DNA of 64,000 bases, taken from NCBI RefSeq assembly GCF_030272615.1, contig NC_081405.1:153223113-153287112 (forward strand). The letters run 5' to 3'. Under the pieces are notes generated by a model, which saw only the letters and a program-made list of their open reading frames with translations, was not told the origin of the DNA and did no database searches. Source of the DNA: Cryptomeria japonica. Lineage: Eukaryota > Streptophyta > Pinopsida > Cupressales > Cupressaceae. Shown one piece after another: positions 1 through 11,355 of this stretch (within the stretch, counting starts at the first letter, position 1; the number at the start of each line of letters is the position of its first letter). A program made the position numbers and the translations under genes.

Positions 1-1394
1 TTCCAAGTGGGTGTCGGGGTTTAGAGAGAGGCTACTAGGAAATCTCATTGGAAGTTTCATCTGAAGTGAGTGTCAGGGCCTAAAATTGGTTATCAGGGAA
101 TCTTATTGAAAATTGGTTAATCAAGTGATAACATTAATATAAATCTTTGGGTTGGGTTTTTCACATATTAATAAGATAAGATAAGATAATTGTTGGAGCC
201 CAGACATGCCTCGTGTAGATCATGGTTGGGATCTCATGTCCTGGAGTGCTTGTTTAGACTTAGGATGAGATTGGAAAGTCTGTATGGAAGATTCACTCCA
301 TTGTATTCGCAAAAGGTTGAGTTGGTTCCACATGTGCATCAATGGGCACTGGGATTTGGATTTTTGGATTTTTGGAGAGGGTCAGACTACCAAGGAAACC
401 CATGTTGATGGCATGTGATGAAACTCTTCCCTATATGTGTCCTACTACCTTAGCCTAATATTTTTTGTGCATAAGCCTCTGGTGAGTTTGTATTTTGTGA
501 TTAAGCCTATTCCTTGTGTTTGATTTCTTGTTTAGGTGTCAGCCAAGGTTTTGTGTGTGTGTGGACGGCCTTGTGTCATTCTCTGAAGCATGGGGAGTGG
601 ACCTTTTTGGTTTCACATGGTCGGGTGGTTTGATGCCTTCTTCATTGGGATTTTCCTTGTTAGATGTTCATGTGTGTGATGGATACTACCTCTTCTCCTC
701 AGTTTCTAGTGCTATGGATTTATGATGTAAATGTAATCTCTATCATATGTAAAGATTCATCTATGAACTTGTATTTGCATATCATTCATATGGCCATTAT
801 AACATGATATTCTATTTGTAATGCTTGATTTATATCTATGATATACTCCATGTATGAGAGGTGTTATGTAATGTACCAATGTATTCATATGTTCATTCTA
901 TATGAAATTGGTATTGGCTATGTTATAGGAAAGGATAGATTCTATCATGTTGAATATTTTCGATACCTTAAGAACAATTGGATATGGGTGAGATAAAAGG
1001 AATTTAGTAGCTTATTAATGTTAGATAAGTTATATCTCATGACTATAATTCTATGGCTAGATGGTAATTTTACCCTCTGTTGTGGATAATAGTTTAAGTA
1101 GGAAATATCTCAACTATCTTCTGGTTGTCACTTTATTAGTAATGACGTTAAGAACCTTATAGGATGTAAGCTAGATGCTAGAATTTATTTCTATTTGTGC
1201 TTTAGTATTATGTAATCATGTAATATTAGATGTATGATATTCCTTAAATAATAATGTGATGTTGTATATTTAATTTTTGCTACAAGTGCACTTAAGATGA
1301 TGTGATCTTTTTAGATGTATTGTTACTTCTTTACTTTTAATTTTTTTATCTCTATGATGTTTAGATAGCTTCTTAGTTAAATTAATTCTCTAGG
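1..1394. other. No recognisable gene
   Basis: AT-rich sequence with only short, unconvincing open frames. A short run of the five-base unit ATAAG/AAGAT lies at about 171-190. I see no PBS, polypurine tract, retroelement domain or RNA gene. It is probably decayed repeat sequence between elements, but this cannot be shown by eye. Confidence 0.5.
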
Positions 1395-2115
1395 GTTTTC
1401 TTGGTAGGCATTACACAAAAAGGTATGCAAAAGAAATGTAGGATGAAACCAAAAAGAAGTGGGAGCAAGGAATGAAAGAGGATATGGACTCTTTGATACA
1501 AAACCAGACTTGGGACATAGTTTAATTGTCTGAAGGTAAAAGAGAATTGCCAAATAAATTGATTTACATGATAAAGGAAGAACATGGGCACAAGAAAATA
1601 TATAAGGATAGACTTGTGGTAAAAGGTTTTGTATAGAAAAAAGGTATTTGATTTGATGACATATTTTCTCCTATTGTTTAAATGACTTCAATTTAAACTA
1701 TTCTAAGTCTTGTCGCTACAGATGGCTTGTGTCTTAAACAATTAGATGTAAAGACAACCTTTCTCCATAGATATCTAGAGGAAGAGATTTATATGCAACA
1801 ACCACGCAGATATGAGATCAAAGGTAAGAAGGACCTAGTGTGCAAGTTAAATAAGAGCTTGTATGGCCTAAAGCAAGAACCTTGATAGTTTTTATGGTTG
1901 AACAAGGTTATAACAGGTGACATTCTAATCATTGTGTTTATTTTAAGGGATTAGATAATGGTAGCTATATGACCTCGTTATTATATGTTATGACATGCTT
2001 GTTTCAAGATCTAATGTGTAGCAGAGATTAGCAAAGTCATTTTCTATGAAGGATTTGGGTGCAACAAAACAAATTGCTTATGGTCAAGCAATCTGAGATT
2101 TTCTTACAAGATCTA
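1395..2115 (+). pseudogene. Decayed Copia reverse transcriptase fragment
   Basis: Conceptual translation across several frames and stops gives the usual order of a Copia reverse transcriptase. It opens with an acidic 'E-M-x-S-L' lead, then 'TWD', then the basic 'RLVVKGF' block (about 1,610-1,630), 'DIFSP' (about 1,660), 'LDVKTTFLH' (about 1,743-1,770), 'EEEIYMQQP' (about 1,780-1,803), 'LYGLKQ' (about 1,859-1,876), and a damaged DD-containing block near 1,980-2,010. Integrase, protease and RNase H are absent. Frames change repeatedly, so this is a relic. Its residues differ from those of the other Copia copies in the window, so it is a separate lineage. It abuts the LTR remnant at 2,141. Confidence 0.75.
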
Positions 2116-2140
2116 ATTCTATAGGAGAAGTTAAGTGTTT

Positions 2141-2189
2141 AATGTACAACTGATTCACCTCCCCTCTCAGTTGTCTGGGATATTCAATA
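2141..2189 (+). repeat. 3' end of a Copia LTR (Copia0, truncated)
   Basis: This stretch resembles the terminal part of the Copia1 LTR (reverse complement of about 57,583-57,635). Both contain a 'CAACTGATTCACC' block and end in ATTCAATA directly before the PBS. The upstream part of the LTR cannot be found; the Copia relic lies there instead. Confidence 0.7.
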
Positions 2190-2191
2190 AT

Positions 2192-2203
2192 TGGTATCAG
2201 AGC
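2192..2203 (+). promoter_or_regulatory. Primer binding site, initiator tRNA-Met type
   Basis: TGGTATCAGAGC is the standard plant Copia primer binding site, complementary to the 3' end of initiator tRNA-Met. It lies three bases after the LTR terminus ATTCAATA and marks the start of the internal region of Copia0. Confidence 0.9.
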
Positions 2204-2244
2204 TTTGGTCCCTAGAAAGTGAGACTAACTGCTCAAGAAGATCT

Positions 2245-5019
2245 GATGGTGCATAAATTGACTATTCCTACTTTTGAAGGATCTGACTTTAGTTTCTGAA
2301 GAGTGAAAATGTGAGGACATTTGATTTTATTGAGTTACAAGACTTGGAAATTTGTGGAGACTAAGTATGTGAAACCGGGAAATGGATAGGTATTACACTA
2401 GATGAGATTGAAGCCTCTGAAGAGAATGAGCGAGCAATGTATATTATCTTTAGTGCATTATCTAAAATTGAATTGGTGAAGCTTGTTGCATTATATATTG
2501 CTTATGAAATCTAGAAAAGATTGAAAAATGTCTATGAAGGAAATGATAGAGTTAAGCTAGCTAAGATGAAGACTACTAAAGCTAGATATGAGAAATTAAG
2601 AATGGAAGAAGGTGAAGATATAACAAGCTATTTTCAAAAGTTTGATAGTGTAGTGAATGAGATCAGAGATCTTGGTGGTACCTTGGATGATAAGGATGTG
2701 ATAGAGAAGGTCATGAGGACTTTACCAAAATGTTACAGTGACAAGATTTCAGCTATTGAAGAAACTTAGGATCCACCAAAGTTTACTAGAGAAGAGTTGT
2801 ATGGCACCTTAACAACATTCGAGATGAGGAAGTTTGGTAAAGATAAAGTAAAAATAGAGACAATATTTAAAGCATAAAAGGCAACAAATGAAAATTCAGA
2901 TGATGAGAGCTTGGATGAAATGGAAGCAAACTTTGGGAGAAAGCATGGAAGAAAACTTCATGAGAAAGCTGAAGAGAGGAACCAACAAGTATAAAGGTAT
3001 GCTACCCCTTAAATTTTTGAAGTGTGGAAATACTGGTCATTATGCATCTAGATGTCCAAAAAGAGGATCAAAACAAAAATTTAGGGAAAACAAAGGAAAG
3101 TTCAATAAGAAAGCCTAATATGTTAGAGATGATGATGGTATTTCAGATGATGAATCAGATTATGAGGATGGTGATTATTTATTTTTGGTAGAAAAGGATG
3201 GACCTAAGTCTAATAATAACTCTAAGGTTGTTGAGACTGTTGCTTCAACATTGCATGTTAGAAGAGATAGAAATGAATGGTTGATTGATAGTAGATGTTC
3301 AAATCATATGACCAGTGACAAAAGTAAATTTGTAAAGCTTGAAAAGTATGATGGTGGTTTTGTAAGAATTGGAGATGATCAAACTGCTCAGATTGTTGGA
3401 ATTGGCTCTATTACTTTTGATGGAAAGCGTAACACTGACAATGTTTACTATGTAAAAGTATTACATCATAATATCTTGAGTGTTGTTCAGGGTATGAAAA
3501 TGGTTACAATATTGTTATTCAAGATGGTGGTTGTGAGGTCCGAAAGAGATCTGAAACCATTATTGTTTTGGGGAAAAAGACAAGTGGAAACATGTATCAA
3601 TTTGAAGCTACTACTGGACATTGCCTATTATGTCAAATCAATGAATTCGGCTATGACACCGGAGGATATGTCACATCAATTTTGATAATTTGGTGAATAT
3701 TAGGATGACAAGAGTTGTGAGAGATTTACCAAGACTAAATAAAATAGATAACAATATTTGCAAAGAATGTCAAGTGGGAAAGCAGACAAACAGAACATTT
3801 AGAGGAAAAGAACAATCTTCTACCAGATTATTAGATTTGGTACACACGGATCTTTGTGGTCTAACCAGAACAAGGAGTTTACAAGGTGAGAGTTATTTCA
3901 TTCTCTTAATAGATGATCATTCTAGAGTGATTTGGGTTGCATTTCTACGAGAAAAATCAGAAGCATTGGAAACGTTTAAGATATTCAAAGATAGACTTGA
4001 GAATGAACTTGATAGAAGGATTAAATGTTTAAGATTTTGTTGAGGAGGAGAATTTATTTCTGATGAATTTGATACCTCCTATGAGAAATATGAAATTAGA
4101 AGACATTTATCTGCTCTGAGGACACCTCGGTAGAATGGAGTTATTGAAAGAGCAAATATGACTATTCAAGAGGCAACAAGAACTATCATCAAAGAGGACA
4201 ATCTACCAAAAGTGTACTGGATAGAAGCAATACATACTACTATATATACCCTTAATAGAGTTTTATTCGGGAAGAAGTATGGGAAGACATCGTATAAGTT
4301 ATGGCATGGAATAATTCCATCAATAAGGTATTTCAAAGATTTTGGAAGTAAGTGTTATATCTAGAGAGATGAAGGAAACCTTAGAAAGTTCGATAGCAGA
4401 GTTGATGAAGGTATATTTTTGGGTTTCTCTACAAAAAGTAAAGCTTATAGATATTATAACAAGAGGTTGAACAAAATTGTTGAAATTGCAAATGTGAAGG
4501 TTGATGAAAATATTTCAAAAGAAACTAGTATTCAAGCAGGTTATGAATTTGATGAGTCTACAAGTAGAGAAGAAGATATATGAAGACAAGAAGAAAGAAA
4601 CTCAGGTTGCTCCGGCTAATATATCAAAAACTCTAAGATATGTCCAGAAAAATTATTTTGAGAATTAAATTATAGGAGACAAAAACATAGGAGTTGTCAC
4701 AAGAAGCAAAGTTGTTGAAGATCAAGTACTTTTATCTTTACTTGATGAAGCTAAACCTAAGACAGTTGAAAAATCTTGTAAAGGTCAAAATTGGATGAAG
4801 TCTATGAAGGAAGAGATAGATCAAATTGAAATGAATAGGACTTGGGAACCAGTCCCTAGACCGACAGATAAGAATTTTATTGGAACAAAATGGGTGTTTC
4901 AAAATAAGTTGGATGAATATGGTTGTGTAGAGAGAAATAAATCAAGGTTGGTATGTAAAGGATACACACAAGTTGATGGACTTGATTTTGAAGTACTTCA
5001 TTTAAGAACAAAGATGTGA
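2245..5019 (+). pseudogene. Copia0 gag-pol, truncated in the reverse transcriptase
   Basis: Broken Copia polyprotein read across three frames. Gag (about 2,400-2,880) has the 'EEGEDITSYF' and 'LGGTLDDKDV' blocks. A zinc knuckle lies at about 2,998-3,056, but its first Cys is replaced by Phe. The aspartic protease motif at about 3,285-3,310 reads DSRCSNHM, so the Gly after the catalytic Asp-Ser is Arg. Integrase follows (about 3,690-4,370) with 'CKECQVGKQ', the first catalytic Asp in 'HTDLCG', and the 'NG.IER' block with Val-Ile. The reverse transcriptase starts near 4,790 and stops abruptly after 'VCKGYTQVDG' at about 5,000. In-frame stops lie at 2,767, 4,039 and 4,131, several at codons where Copia1 has CAG- or CGA-type residues. 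It is the same family as Copia1. The rest of RT and RNase H is missing and a Gypsy integrase follows directly. Confidence 0.85.
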
Positions 5020-5029
5020 AAAGATCCTT

Positions 5030-5651
5030 GAGAACTATCATATCCAACATCAATTTTCTACTCCTTACTACCTCCAATCAAATGGTCAAGCTAAAGCTTC
5101 TAATCAGATCATTGAAAAAATCCGTTGTAAGACTATTAATAAGCATGATAAGGATTAGCACACTTAATTAACCTATGGTTTATATTCCTATTAGACTAGT
5201 GTTCGTATAGCTACAAGTACAACTTACAATCTTGTCTACTGTGTCGATGCAATTATGCCTTTGGAGTTAGAGATTCCTTCACTAAGAATTTTTCTTAAGG
5301 GAATAATTGATGATGATTCGTATAGAAAATAACATATTCAACATCTTGAGATGCTTGATGAACAACGTATACATGCTATCAAGCATATTCAGTCCTATTA
5401 GAAAACTCTACAATGAAGCTATAAAGATAAAGTTATCCAATGTTCTTTCTTTATGGGTGATTTGGTGCTCTATGAGAATTAGTGTAATGTGAATGCTTTA
5501 CCAAGAAAAAAAGGAAAGTTCAATTTGAATTGGATTGGACCATACATCATTACTGACATTTACAAATTAGGTGCTTACTAAATAGCAGATATGGAAGGTA
5601 CACCTCTTAAGGAACCCATAAATACTATGCATCTTAGTAGATATTATGCTT
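5030..5651 (+). pseudogene. Gypsy0 integrase C-terminal half
   Basis: Frame-hopping translation gives a Gypsy integrase from the 'YYLQSNGQAKASNQ' block (catalytic Glu region replaced by Lys) through 'TSVRIATSTTYNLVY', 'LELEIPSLR', 'QHLEMLDEQR', 'KGKFNLNWIGPYII' and a terminal 'HLSRYYA' followed by TAA. It parallels the end of the Gypsy2 integrase (48,540-49,133) block by block, so Gypsy0 is a relative of Gypsy2. Stops and frameshifts are numerous. The N-terminal half was lost at the junction with Copia0. Confidence 0.85.
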
Positions 5652-6169
5652 AATCTTCTTCTTCTTTTCTCTCCTTTCTTTCCTCCATTATTGAGGGGTA
5701 TTATAGTATGTCTTCATTAAAGCATGTTATATTGGATAGTTTCATTATATAATTTCTTAGGAATTTAAATATCTTTATGGTATCTTTTCATTCAATTCTT
5801 CTATATATTATGTTAGATTACATCATGGTGTGTTTGGTTAAAGACCTATTTTAATTAGATCACATTGACATGTAGTTTAACATAGGTGTAGTATATCTTC
5901 AATAGTAGTATTTAATTAAACACTTAGCTTGTTTAGTTAAATCACACATGTATCAATCTAATCATGATGACAATGAGAAATCAATCACATGAACATTAAA
6001 TTATACATACATGTTCTTTACCATATTTGTTACTTCTAATCAAGACAATATAATACATTGTTTTGTATTTCAAGGGACAAATTTGAGAAACAATCATAAT
6101 CATCATCATATATATATAAACATAGTGTTTGATACACAATATATATTACCACTCATATAAAATTCGGTG
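5652..6169. other. AT-rich spacer after Gypsy0 pol
   Basis: Non-coding, AT-rich. It occupies the same place as 49,134-50,503 in Gypsy2, between the pol stop and the 3' end of the antisense PMD gene. No feature is recognised apart from short A/T runs. Confidence 0.5.
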
Positions 6170-6571
6170 TCCACATCATCTACTATATGAATGGTGGCTA
6201 CCTAAGCCCTCTAGTCCTAGATGTAGTGGTCCCATGGTTATGTGTCTGTGAGTCGACATGGAACATGAGTGACTCATAGAGGAGCTCTTCCTATCTCTCT
6301 CCAACATAATTCCTCTATACATCATTGTCTTTGCTTGGGCCTCCATGAGCTCATGTTATAGTCACTCCCTCTCCTCTCATGCAATCTCTAATTCTACTAT
6401 AATAGCATCAAAAATATCCTTGTTTTGCTTGACATTCTTCTAAGATTTGTGTGTGGTCTAGGAGGACCATGGAGTATGCGTTGATGTGATGATGTTGCCA
6501 AGTACATGACGGGATAAAGCCACATTGGATCTCTATGCACTAGCTGTAGAGAGATAGAGATTTTTATGTTT

Positions 6572-6606
<35 letters not shown>

Positions 6607-7269
6607 CATAAATAGTCAATAAATTTAAAACTAATCATATATTTTTACCTGGATCCCCTTCTTGCCAAATAGGATCGAAAGAGACGAGTGAGTGAGATAC
6701 TATGGTTGGAGGCATAGCTCTTCTAGTCTCCTCTCACACATATTGCCTCGATACCACAAAGTGTAATGAAGGTGGTGATGGCCTATATACTCTTGAGGAA
6801 GGCCTTTTTTAGCGGTGTATCATCCTCCTCTACCTCTATACCCTGCCCCCTATCATCTGACTATGAAAGGTCAACACCTGGAACCTCACCCATTGCATGA
6901 TTAGGAGCGTCACCCTCATCCTACTCTTGCTCCTTCTCCTCAACATCCATATCAATAGGCTCTTTGTTTGCCTCAGCTCCTCTCTCTTAACTATGTGAAT
7001 TTGATGGTTTCACTTATGGCTCAGGTTCTCCTCTTGGGTAGTCTAGAAGAAATATGGCTCCAAGATATGTAGCTTCCCAAAATCTAGTGTAGACACACTA
7101 TACACCTACATCATCCTCAAGTGGGGGGGACATATATATCACATATCCTCCTCCTAATTAGTAATCTCTACATCGTGTGTTGTAGGTATGGGAAAATCCC
7201 TTGGTCTTGTAGCACTATGAGAATGTCATATGTAGATCGGTACGGTTGGAGGATAGCTTTACACTAGAC
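6170..7269 (-). pseudogene. Gypsy0 antisense PMD-type gene, C-terminal remnant
   Basis: On the minus strand the translation is interrupted by stops but gives an acidic tract (about 6,880-6,990) and then a charged helical tract ('ELMEAQAKTMMYRG', 'MLERDRK', about 6,290-6,400). This is the same order (PMD, acidic region, coiled coil) as the PMD genes of Gypsy2 and Gypsy3. The frame at 7,269 continues into 58,812-58,932, where a block resembling the PMD 'RVLRQFG' is seen. A TA/TG microsatellite interrupts it at 6,571-6,607. The position, opposite in strand to and downstream of a Gypsy integrase, matches the other two elements. Similarity is weak in places, so the boundaries are approximate. Confidence 0.55.
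6571..6607. repeat. (TA)n(TG)n microsatellite
   Basis: A run of TA dinucleotides passes directly into a run of TG dinucleotides. It is a simple-sequence repeat inside the antisense PMD remnant. Confidence 0.95.
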
Positions 7270-7274
7270 CAAAC
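7270..7274. repeat. Left target-site duplication of Copia1
   Basis: CAAAC here and CAAAT at 58,807-58,811 flank the outer ends of the two Copia1 LTRs. They agree at four of five bases. Confidence 0.7.
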
Positions 7275-7739
7275 TATTGAATGTTCTAACACATAAGAAA
7301 ACTAAGAGGGGGTGGGTGAATCAGTTTTACAAACAAATCTTATAAACATTTATTTAAATCAAATCCTCAACAAATCAACTTTATCACTTAATCCATAAAA
7401 AGATATGTGCATGAAAGAACACGAAAAGAAAAACATGATGTACACAATGAAAAACTAGATTTTACGTGGAAAACCCTGTTAGGGAAAAAACACAAAGAAT
7501 GATATTTTTAATATATGAACACCTATTAGGGTGACACTAGTTAAGGTGATTTTTACAAAGGAAGGCTCGCTACCAAAGGCTCACTGCCAAAGGGCTCACA
7601 ACCCGAGAGAAAGAAAGAAAGGCTCACTGCCAGAGGGCTTACTACCCAAATGAAGAAGAATAAAAGAGAAATAATCCACCATTGATGTACCTCTACAACC
7701 ATAAGATCTGTAGATACCTTTGTCCCACTGCTTCTGATA

Positions 7740-7744
7740 GCTAA
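7740..7744. repeat. Left target-site duplication of the TRIM-like element
   Basis: GCTAA occurs here and again at 10,509-10,513. In the uninterrupted Copia1 LTR (about 58,032) it is present once. Confidence 0.9.
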
Positions 7745-8113
7745 TATAGGAGTTGAGAAAATACAACACCACAGGAGCCTGAAGATCTTTTTCACGCCGA
7801 ATAACCTATTACAAGGAGAAGCAATGAAGCAAAATCTGAAGAACATACAAAACACAGAGAATATGCTCAAAAAGAGAGAGCTCAATATTCACAAAAATAT
7901 GTAATGTGATTCTTACAATGAAAAGAAATAACTCAACCTTTAATAGGTCAAGAAACCCTAAAAAGGGAAAACCTAAGTTTGCACATAATAATTAATTAAA
8001 ATAATTAATTATATGCACCTAAAGTTAGCTTAAGTGTAAAAGAGATAAAGGGAACTTATATAATTAAACAAAGAATGTTTAATTAATCAAGTAAATACCT
8101 GAATACTCTAACA
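7745..8113 (-). repeat. 3' LTR of the TRIM-like element
   Basis: Direct repeat of 10,153-10,508. This copy has an extra AAAATAATTAATT-type segment near 8,000, which accounts for the 13-bp length difference. Confidence 0.9.
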
Positions 8114-8124
8114 CCCCCCCTTAA
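8114..8124 (-). promoter_or_regulatory. Polypurine tract of the TRIM-like element
   Basis: Seven C followed by TTAAG on the plus strand, that is CTTAAGGGGGGG on the minus strand, directly before the 3' LTR. This is the expected plus-strand primer site. Confidence 0.85.
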
Positions 8125-9279
8125 GCTAGACTTAAGAAGAAGCTAAAACCTAGAACAGCTACTGAAAGCAATAAAGATGGGTCCTGGCAACAAGGCCTGA
8201 TCAGGTACCCAAATACAATGAAATCTCTATGAACTGGAGAAATAGAGAAAACCACGTGGGAACAAAACTCTACTCCAAAAAGAGATGGAAAAGAATATCA
8301 CTGAAGCATGAAGACCCTGCAAACTCTGTCGAAGAATAACTGCTGATCTGAAGAACATCCACTGAACTAGAACATGACCAGGTAGAGAAGACTGTAATCT
8401 GCATGAGTGCCCTCAAATGACACTACTCGAATCAGGAGGAAAACAAGGAAAAACAATTGAAATCGAAGATATAGATGGCATGAGAAACCAAAGCCTGAAG
8501 AGCTAATCAATCGAACCATGGAAGCATTAGAACCAATAGGATAAACCTCCCCATAATGTGGAAGTGGGAGAGGGATAGGAACACTGAAAAGGACAACCAA
8601 AAACAACTGCATGATGAAGAACCAAGAACATCAAAGGTGCTGAGACACATCATCATGAGGCGAATGTCATGGAAGGAACACTCACTTGACAAAGGAAGAT
8701 GGCAAACAACAGGCAAACATCAACCCCCTCATGGCACTTGATCAACAATGCATGTACAACAAGACACAAGATATGCAAGATTCCAAGTAAACAATGCATG
8801 ATGGCACTTTATCTCAGTGTGTTTGCATAATTACAAGCTACAATGATAAGAAGACTGGAAAAAGAAACGAGAATCAAAACAGAGACATCCTACTCAGAAA
8901 AGAGATCCCAGGACCTGAAACAACCATGATATCCACCAGAGTGCTGAAAAGAAAAAAACTGAATAAAATATGCATGGAGCAAAATCTAGAAAAAAAACTC
9001 ATATTTCTGGAAAGTACACAGAACACGCTTTTCGAAAATATAAATTTTTCAAAAAACGGAGGTCGGATGCTCATTCTACATCTCCTGAAGTGCAAAAAGG
9101 AGACCTCAATTTGACTGCAAAAAAACACAGTCAAACAAAAAAATTGGAAAAAATTACCAACACCATGAGGTTGGCCTCGGAACCAACTTTTCAACGCCTA
9201 TTCGTTCACCAAAATCCGACTCCCTATGCCCAAGATAGGGCCAAAAAACCAAACCCCCCCTTAAAAAGCCCAAAAAAAG

Positions 9280-9740
9280 GGGTCTGGTGGCTTGTGGGTG
9301 GTGCGGTGGCCAATGGGTGGCGCACCGGTGGTGGTCGGGTGGAGCTCTGGTGGCGGGCGGCGGTCGGGTGGCGGCTCGGTGGCTGGTCGGAAAAAAGGGC
9401 CGGGGAGCTAGAGCGGCGGCCGGGAACTGAGCGGCAGCTGGCGACTAAGCGGTGAGGGCTAGGGCGGAGGCCATAGGTTGAGGTGGAAGGCAGCGGGTGC
9501 AGCGAGTGGCGGCGACCGGGGCATGCAGCGGCCGGTGGGGACGGAGAGCGACCGGCGGGAGCGGAAGCCGGGGACCTGAAGCAGCCGGCGGAGAGAAGCG
9601 ACCGGAGGGAGCAGAAGTCGAGGCTGGCAGGGGCCGGGGTCCGGAGACAGGCAAGCACGGGGCCTGGAGAAGGACAGAGCGGCTGCCGGCGGGGGCCATA
9701 GGGGCCGGACTGACAGGTCTGACAGGCCTGTCAGTCCGGT
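9280..9740. other. GC-rich core of the TRIM-like element
   Basis: Base composition changes sharply from A-rich to mostly G and C, with repeated GGTGGCGGG/CGGTCGGGTGG-type words, and then returns to poly-T/poly-A runs at about 9,765-9,835. Long frames are open on both strands only because GC-rich DNA has few stops; their predicted proteins are Pro/Arg/Ala/Gly-rich with no domain. A captured host fragment is possible but unproven. Confidence 0.6.
9705..9739. repeat. 13-bp perfect inverted repeat
   Basis: CCGGACTGACAGG (9,705-9,717) and its exact reverse complement (9,727-9,739) are separated by nine bases. The loop itself repeats part of the arm (TCTGACAGG). In the element's RNA this gives a strong GC-rich hairpin a little over 400 nt downstream of the PBS, a plausible place for a dimerisation or packaging signal (inference only). 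Confidence 0.85.
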
Positions 9741-10140
9741 ACCTTGCGGTACCCACAAAAATGTGCCAAAAAAAACCCCTCCTTTTTTTTTTTGCTTTTT
9801 TTTTTTTTGAAAGATTTTTTTTTAAAAGAAAATTTTGGCCTGCATGCCGTAAAAAGGCAAATTTTTATTTTTTTGAAATTTTATTTCTCGATCTGCGTGC
9901 CAAGGTCGTACGGCCTGGATTTGAGAAAAAAATGCTCCCAGAGGCTCAGGAACCAAAATAGGTCAAATTTTATATGACCATAGGGGTTTTCAGGCCTTCT
10001 GAGCACGATGGTGAGGTCTATTTAGGCCCAAAGTGCTCAAAAAAATCTCAAACCCTAGGTACATAAAAAATTCCTGAAACCCCAGATCTGCTTCCAAAGC
10101 CAAAAATTCTCAAAACAAGAACAGGCAGCTACAAATCCAA

Positions 10141-10152
10141 GCTCTGATACCA
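10141..10152 (-). promoter_or_regulatory. Primer binding site of the TRIM-like element
   Basis: GCTCTGATACCA on the plus strand is the reverse complement of the tRNA-Met PBS TGGTATCAGAGC and directly touches the LTR terminus. Confidence 0.92.
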
Positions 10153-10508
10153 TATAGGAGTTGAGAAAATACAACACCACAGGAGCCTAAAGATCTTCTG
10201 CACGCCGAATAACCTATTACAAGGAGAAGCAATGAAGCAAAATCTGAAGAACATACAAAACACAGAGAATATGCTCAAAAAGAGAGAGCTCAATATTCAC
10301 AAAAATATGTAATGTGATTCTTACAATGAAAAGAAATAACTCAACCTTTAATAGGTCAAGAAACCCTAAAAAGAGAAAACCTAGGTTTGCACATAATAAT
10401 TAATTATATGCACCTAAAGTTAGCTTAAGTGTAAAAGAGATAAAGGGAACTTAAATAATTAAACAAAGAATGTTTAATTAATCAAGTAAATACCCGAATA
10501 CTCTAACA
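10153..10508 (-). repeat. 5' LTR of the TRIM-like element
   Basis: Direct repeat of 7,745-8,113. Minus-strand ends are TGTTAGAG and CTCCTATA. It is followed on the plus-strand side by the GCTAA duplication at 10,509-10,513. Confidence 0.9.
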
Positions 10509-11343
10509 GCTAACACATTAAATTCCACATTTCTCAACACTTTTCACCAACTCGAACAACACTCATCAACTGATCAAGGAGATAGATCCTCTTTCACACA
10601 CCTTCATCGCATTTAACTTTCTTTCACAATACACATTTATTCTCTCTTCCACACATACAAACAACAAATTAAATTTTATTTATATCGTCCTCACATATGC
10701 AAAATATCCCAAGGTCGGCTAAGCATCTTAATTGAACATAATTCAGATTCGGTCGGCACAAAACATTCCCATGATGGAAAAAAATGTAAACTAGACCACA
10801 ACACATCTTAACAAAGACCAAAATACACTTCAAACACATTATACAATGATCCATAATCATCGGAGCAATAATGTGAAGTGTAAACACCCAAGGTTGGCCA
10901 AACCTAGAGTAAACACCATCAAACATTGAAATCATGCTTCTAAATACCAAGAAAATGTACCCATTAAATAGAATGAAGCTAAGGACATTATCACCTCATC
11001 TCCAAAATTGCAACACCATAAACCATAACAAGGAGAAATGTGGAGCATGGATTTCACACAAAAACATTATCAAACATTGTCATGCACTGGTGAATGCAAC
11101 TTCCTTAGCACAACAATTCAAAACACCAAAACCTAAATATAACATCTCTAAACACTGTTTCACAACATATACAAACTGCATGAATAGATGTACAATATAG
11201 AAGATATGCAAAGCAAATATCCTAGCACAACTACACAAGAAACTCAACATGAATTATACCAACCAGTCACAAATGACAACCAAAGCATGTTGACATCAAT
11301 GACAATACAACAATAACAACTCATTCTAATCACCCTTGCAACA

Positions 11344-11355
11344 ATCTCCCCCTTT
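11344..11355 (-). promoter_or_regulatory. Polypurine tract of Copia1
   Basis: The minus strand reads AAAGGGGGAGAT immediately before the 3' LTR start TGTTG, a typical Copia plus-strand primer site. Confidence 0.85.

Larger units (their letters stand above)
7745..10508 (-). mobile_element. Non-autonomous LTR element (TRIM/SMART-like), 2.76 kb
   Basis: Two direct repeats (7,745-8,113 and 10,153-10,508) enclose 2,039 bp that encode no gag or pol domain. On the minus strand the 5' LTR is followed at once by a tRNA-Met PBS (10,141-10,152), and a purine tract precedes the 3' LTR (8,114-8,124). LTR ends are TGTTAGAG...TATA. The GCTAA target duplication is perfect, and the LTRs differ mainly by a 13-bp A/T indel, so insertion is younger than Copia1. 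Having all cis signals but no enzymes, it must have been mobilised by another element; the shared PBS suggests a Copia partner. The internal region is bipartite: A-rich, then a strongly GC-rich block (about 9,280-9,740). Confidence 0.9.
7275..11343 (-). repeat. Copia1 3' LTR, interrupted by a TRIM-like element
   Basis: Sequence 7,275-7,744 plus 10,509-11,343 corresponds to 57,583-58,806. Both copies share the 'GGGGGTGAATCAGTT' start region, the 'AAAACC.TGTTAGGG' block, the 'GATCAAGGAGATAGATCC' block, and ends in CAACA. The LTRs have clearly diverged, so Copia1 is not recent. The TRIM-like element accounts for the missing alignment in the middle. Confidence 0.85.

Noticed and set aside
7553-8716. 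Minus-strand frames across the Copia1 LTR and the TRIM-like element
   Set aside because: They cross LTR and TRIM boundaries and consist of low-complexity Ser/Phe/Leu runs.
9224-9756. Overlapping Pro/Ala/Arg-rich open frames on both strands in the TRIM-like element
   Set aside because: They exist because GC-rich DNA has few stops. No domain, no codon signal, and both strands are open at once.
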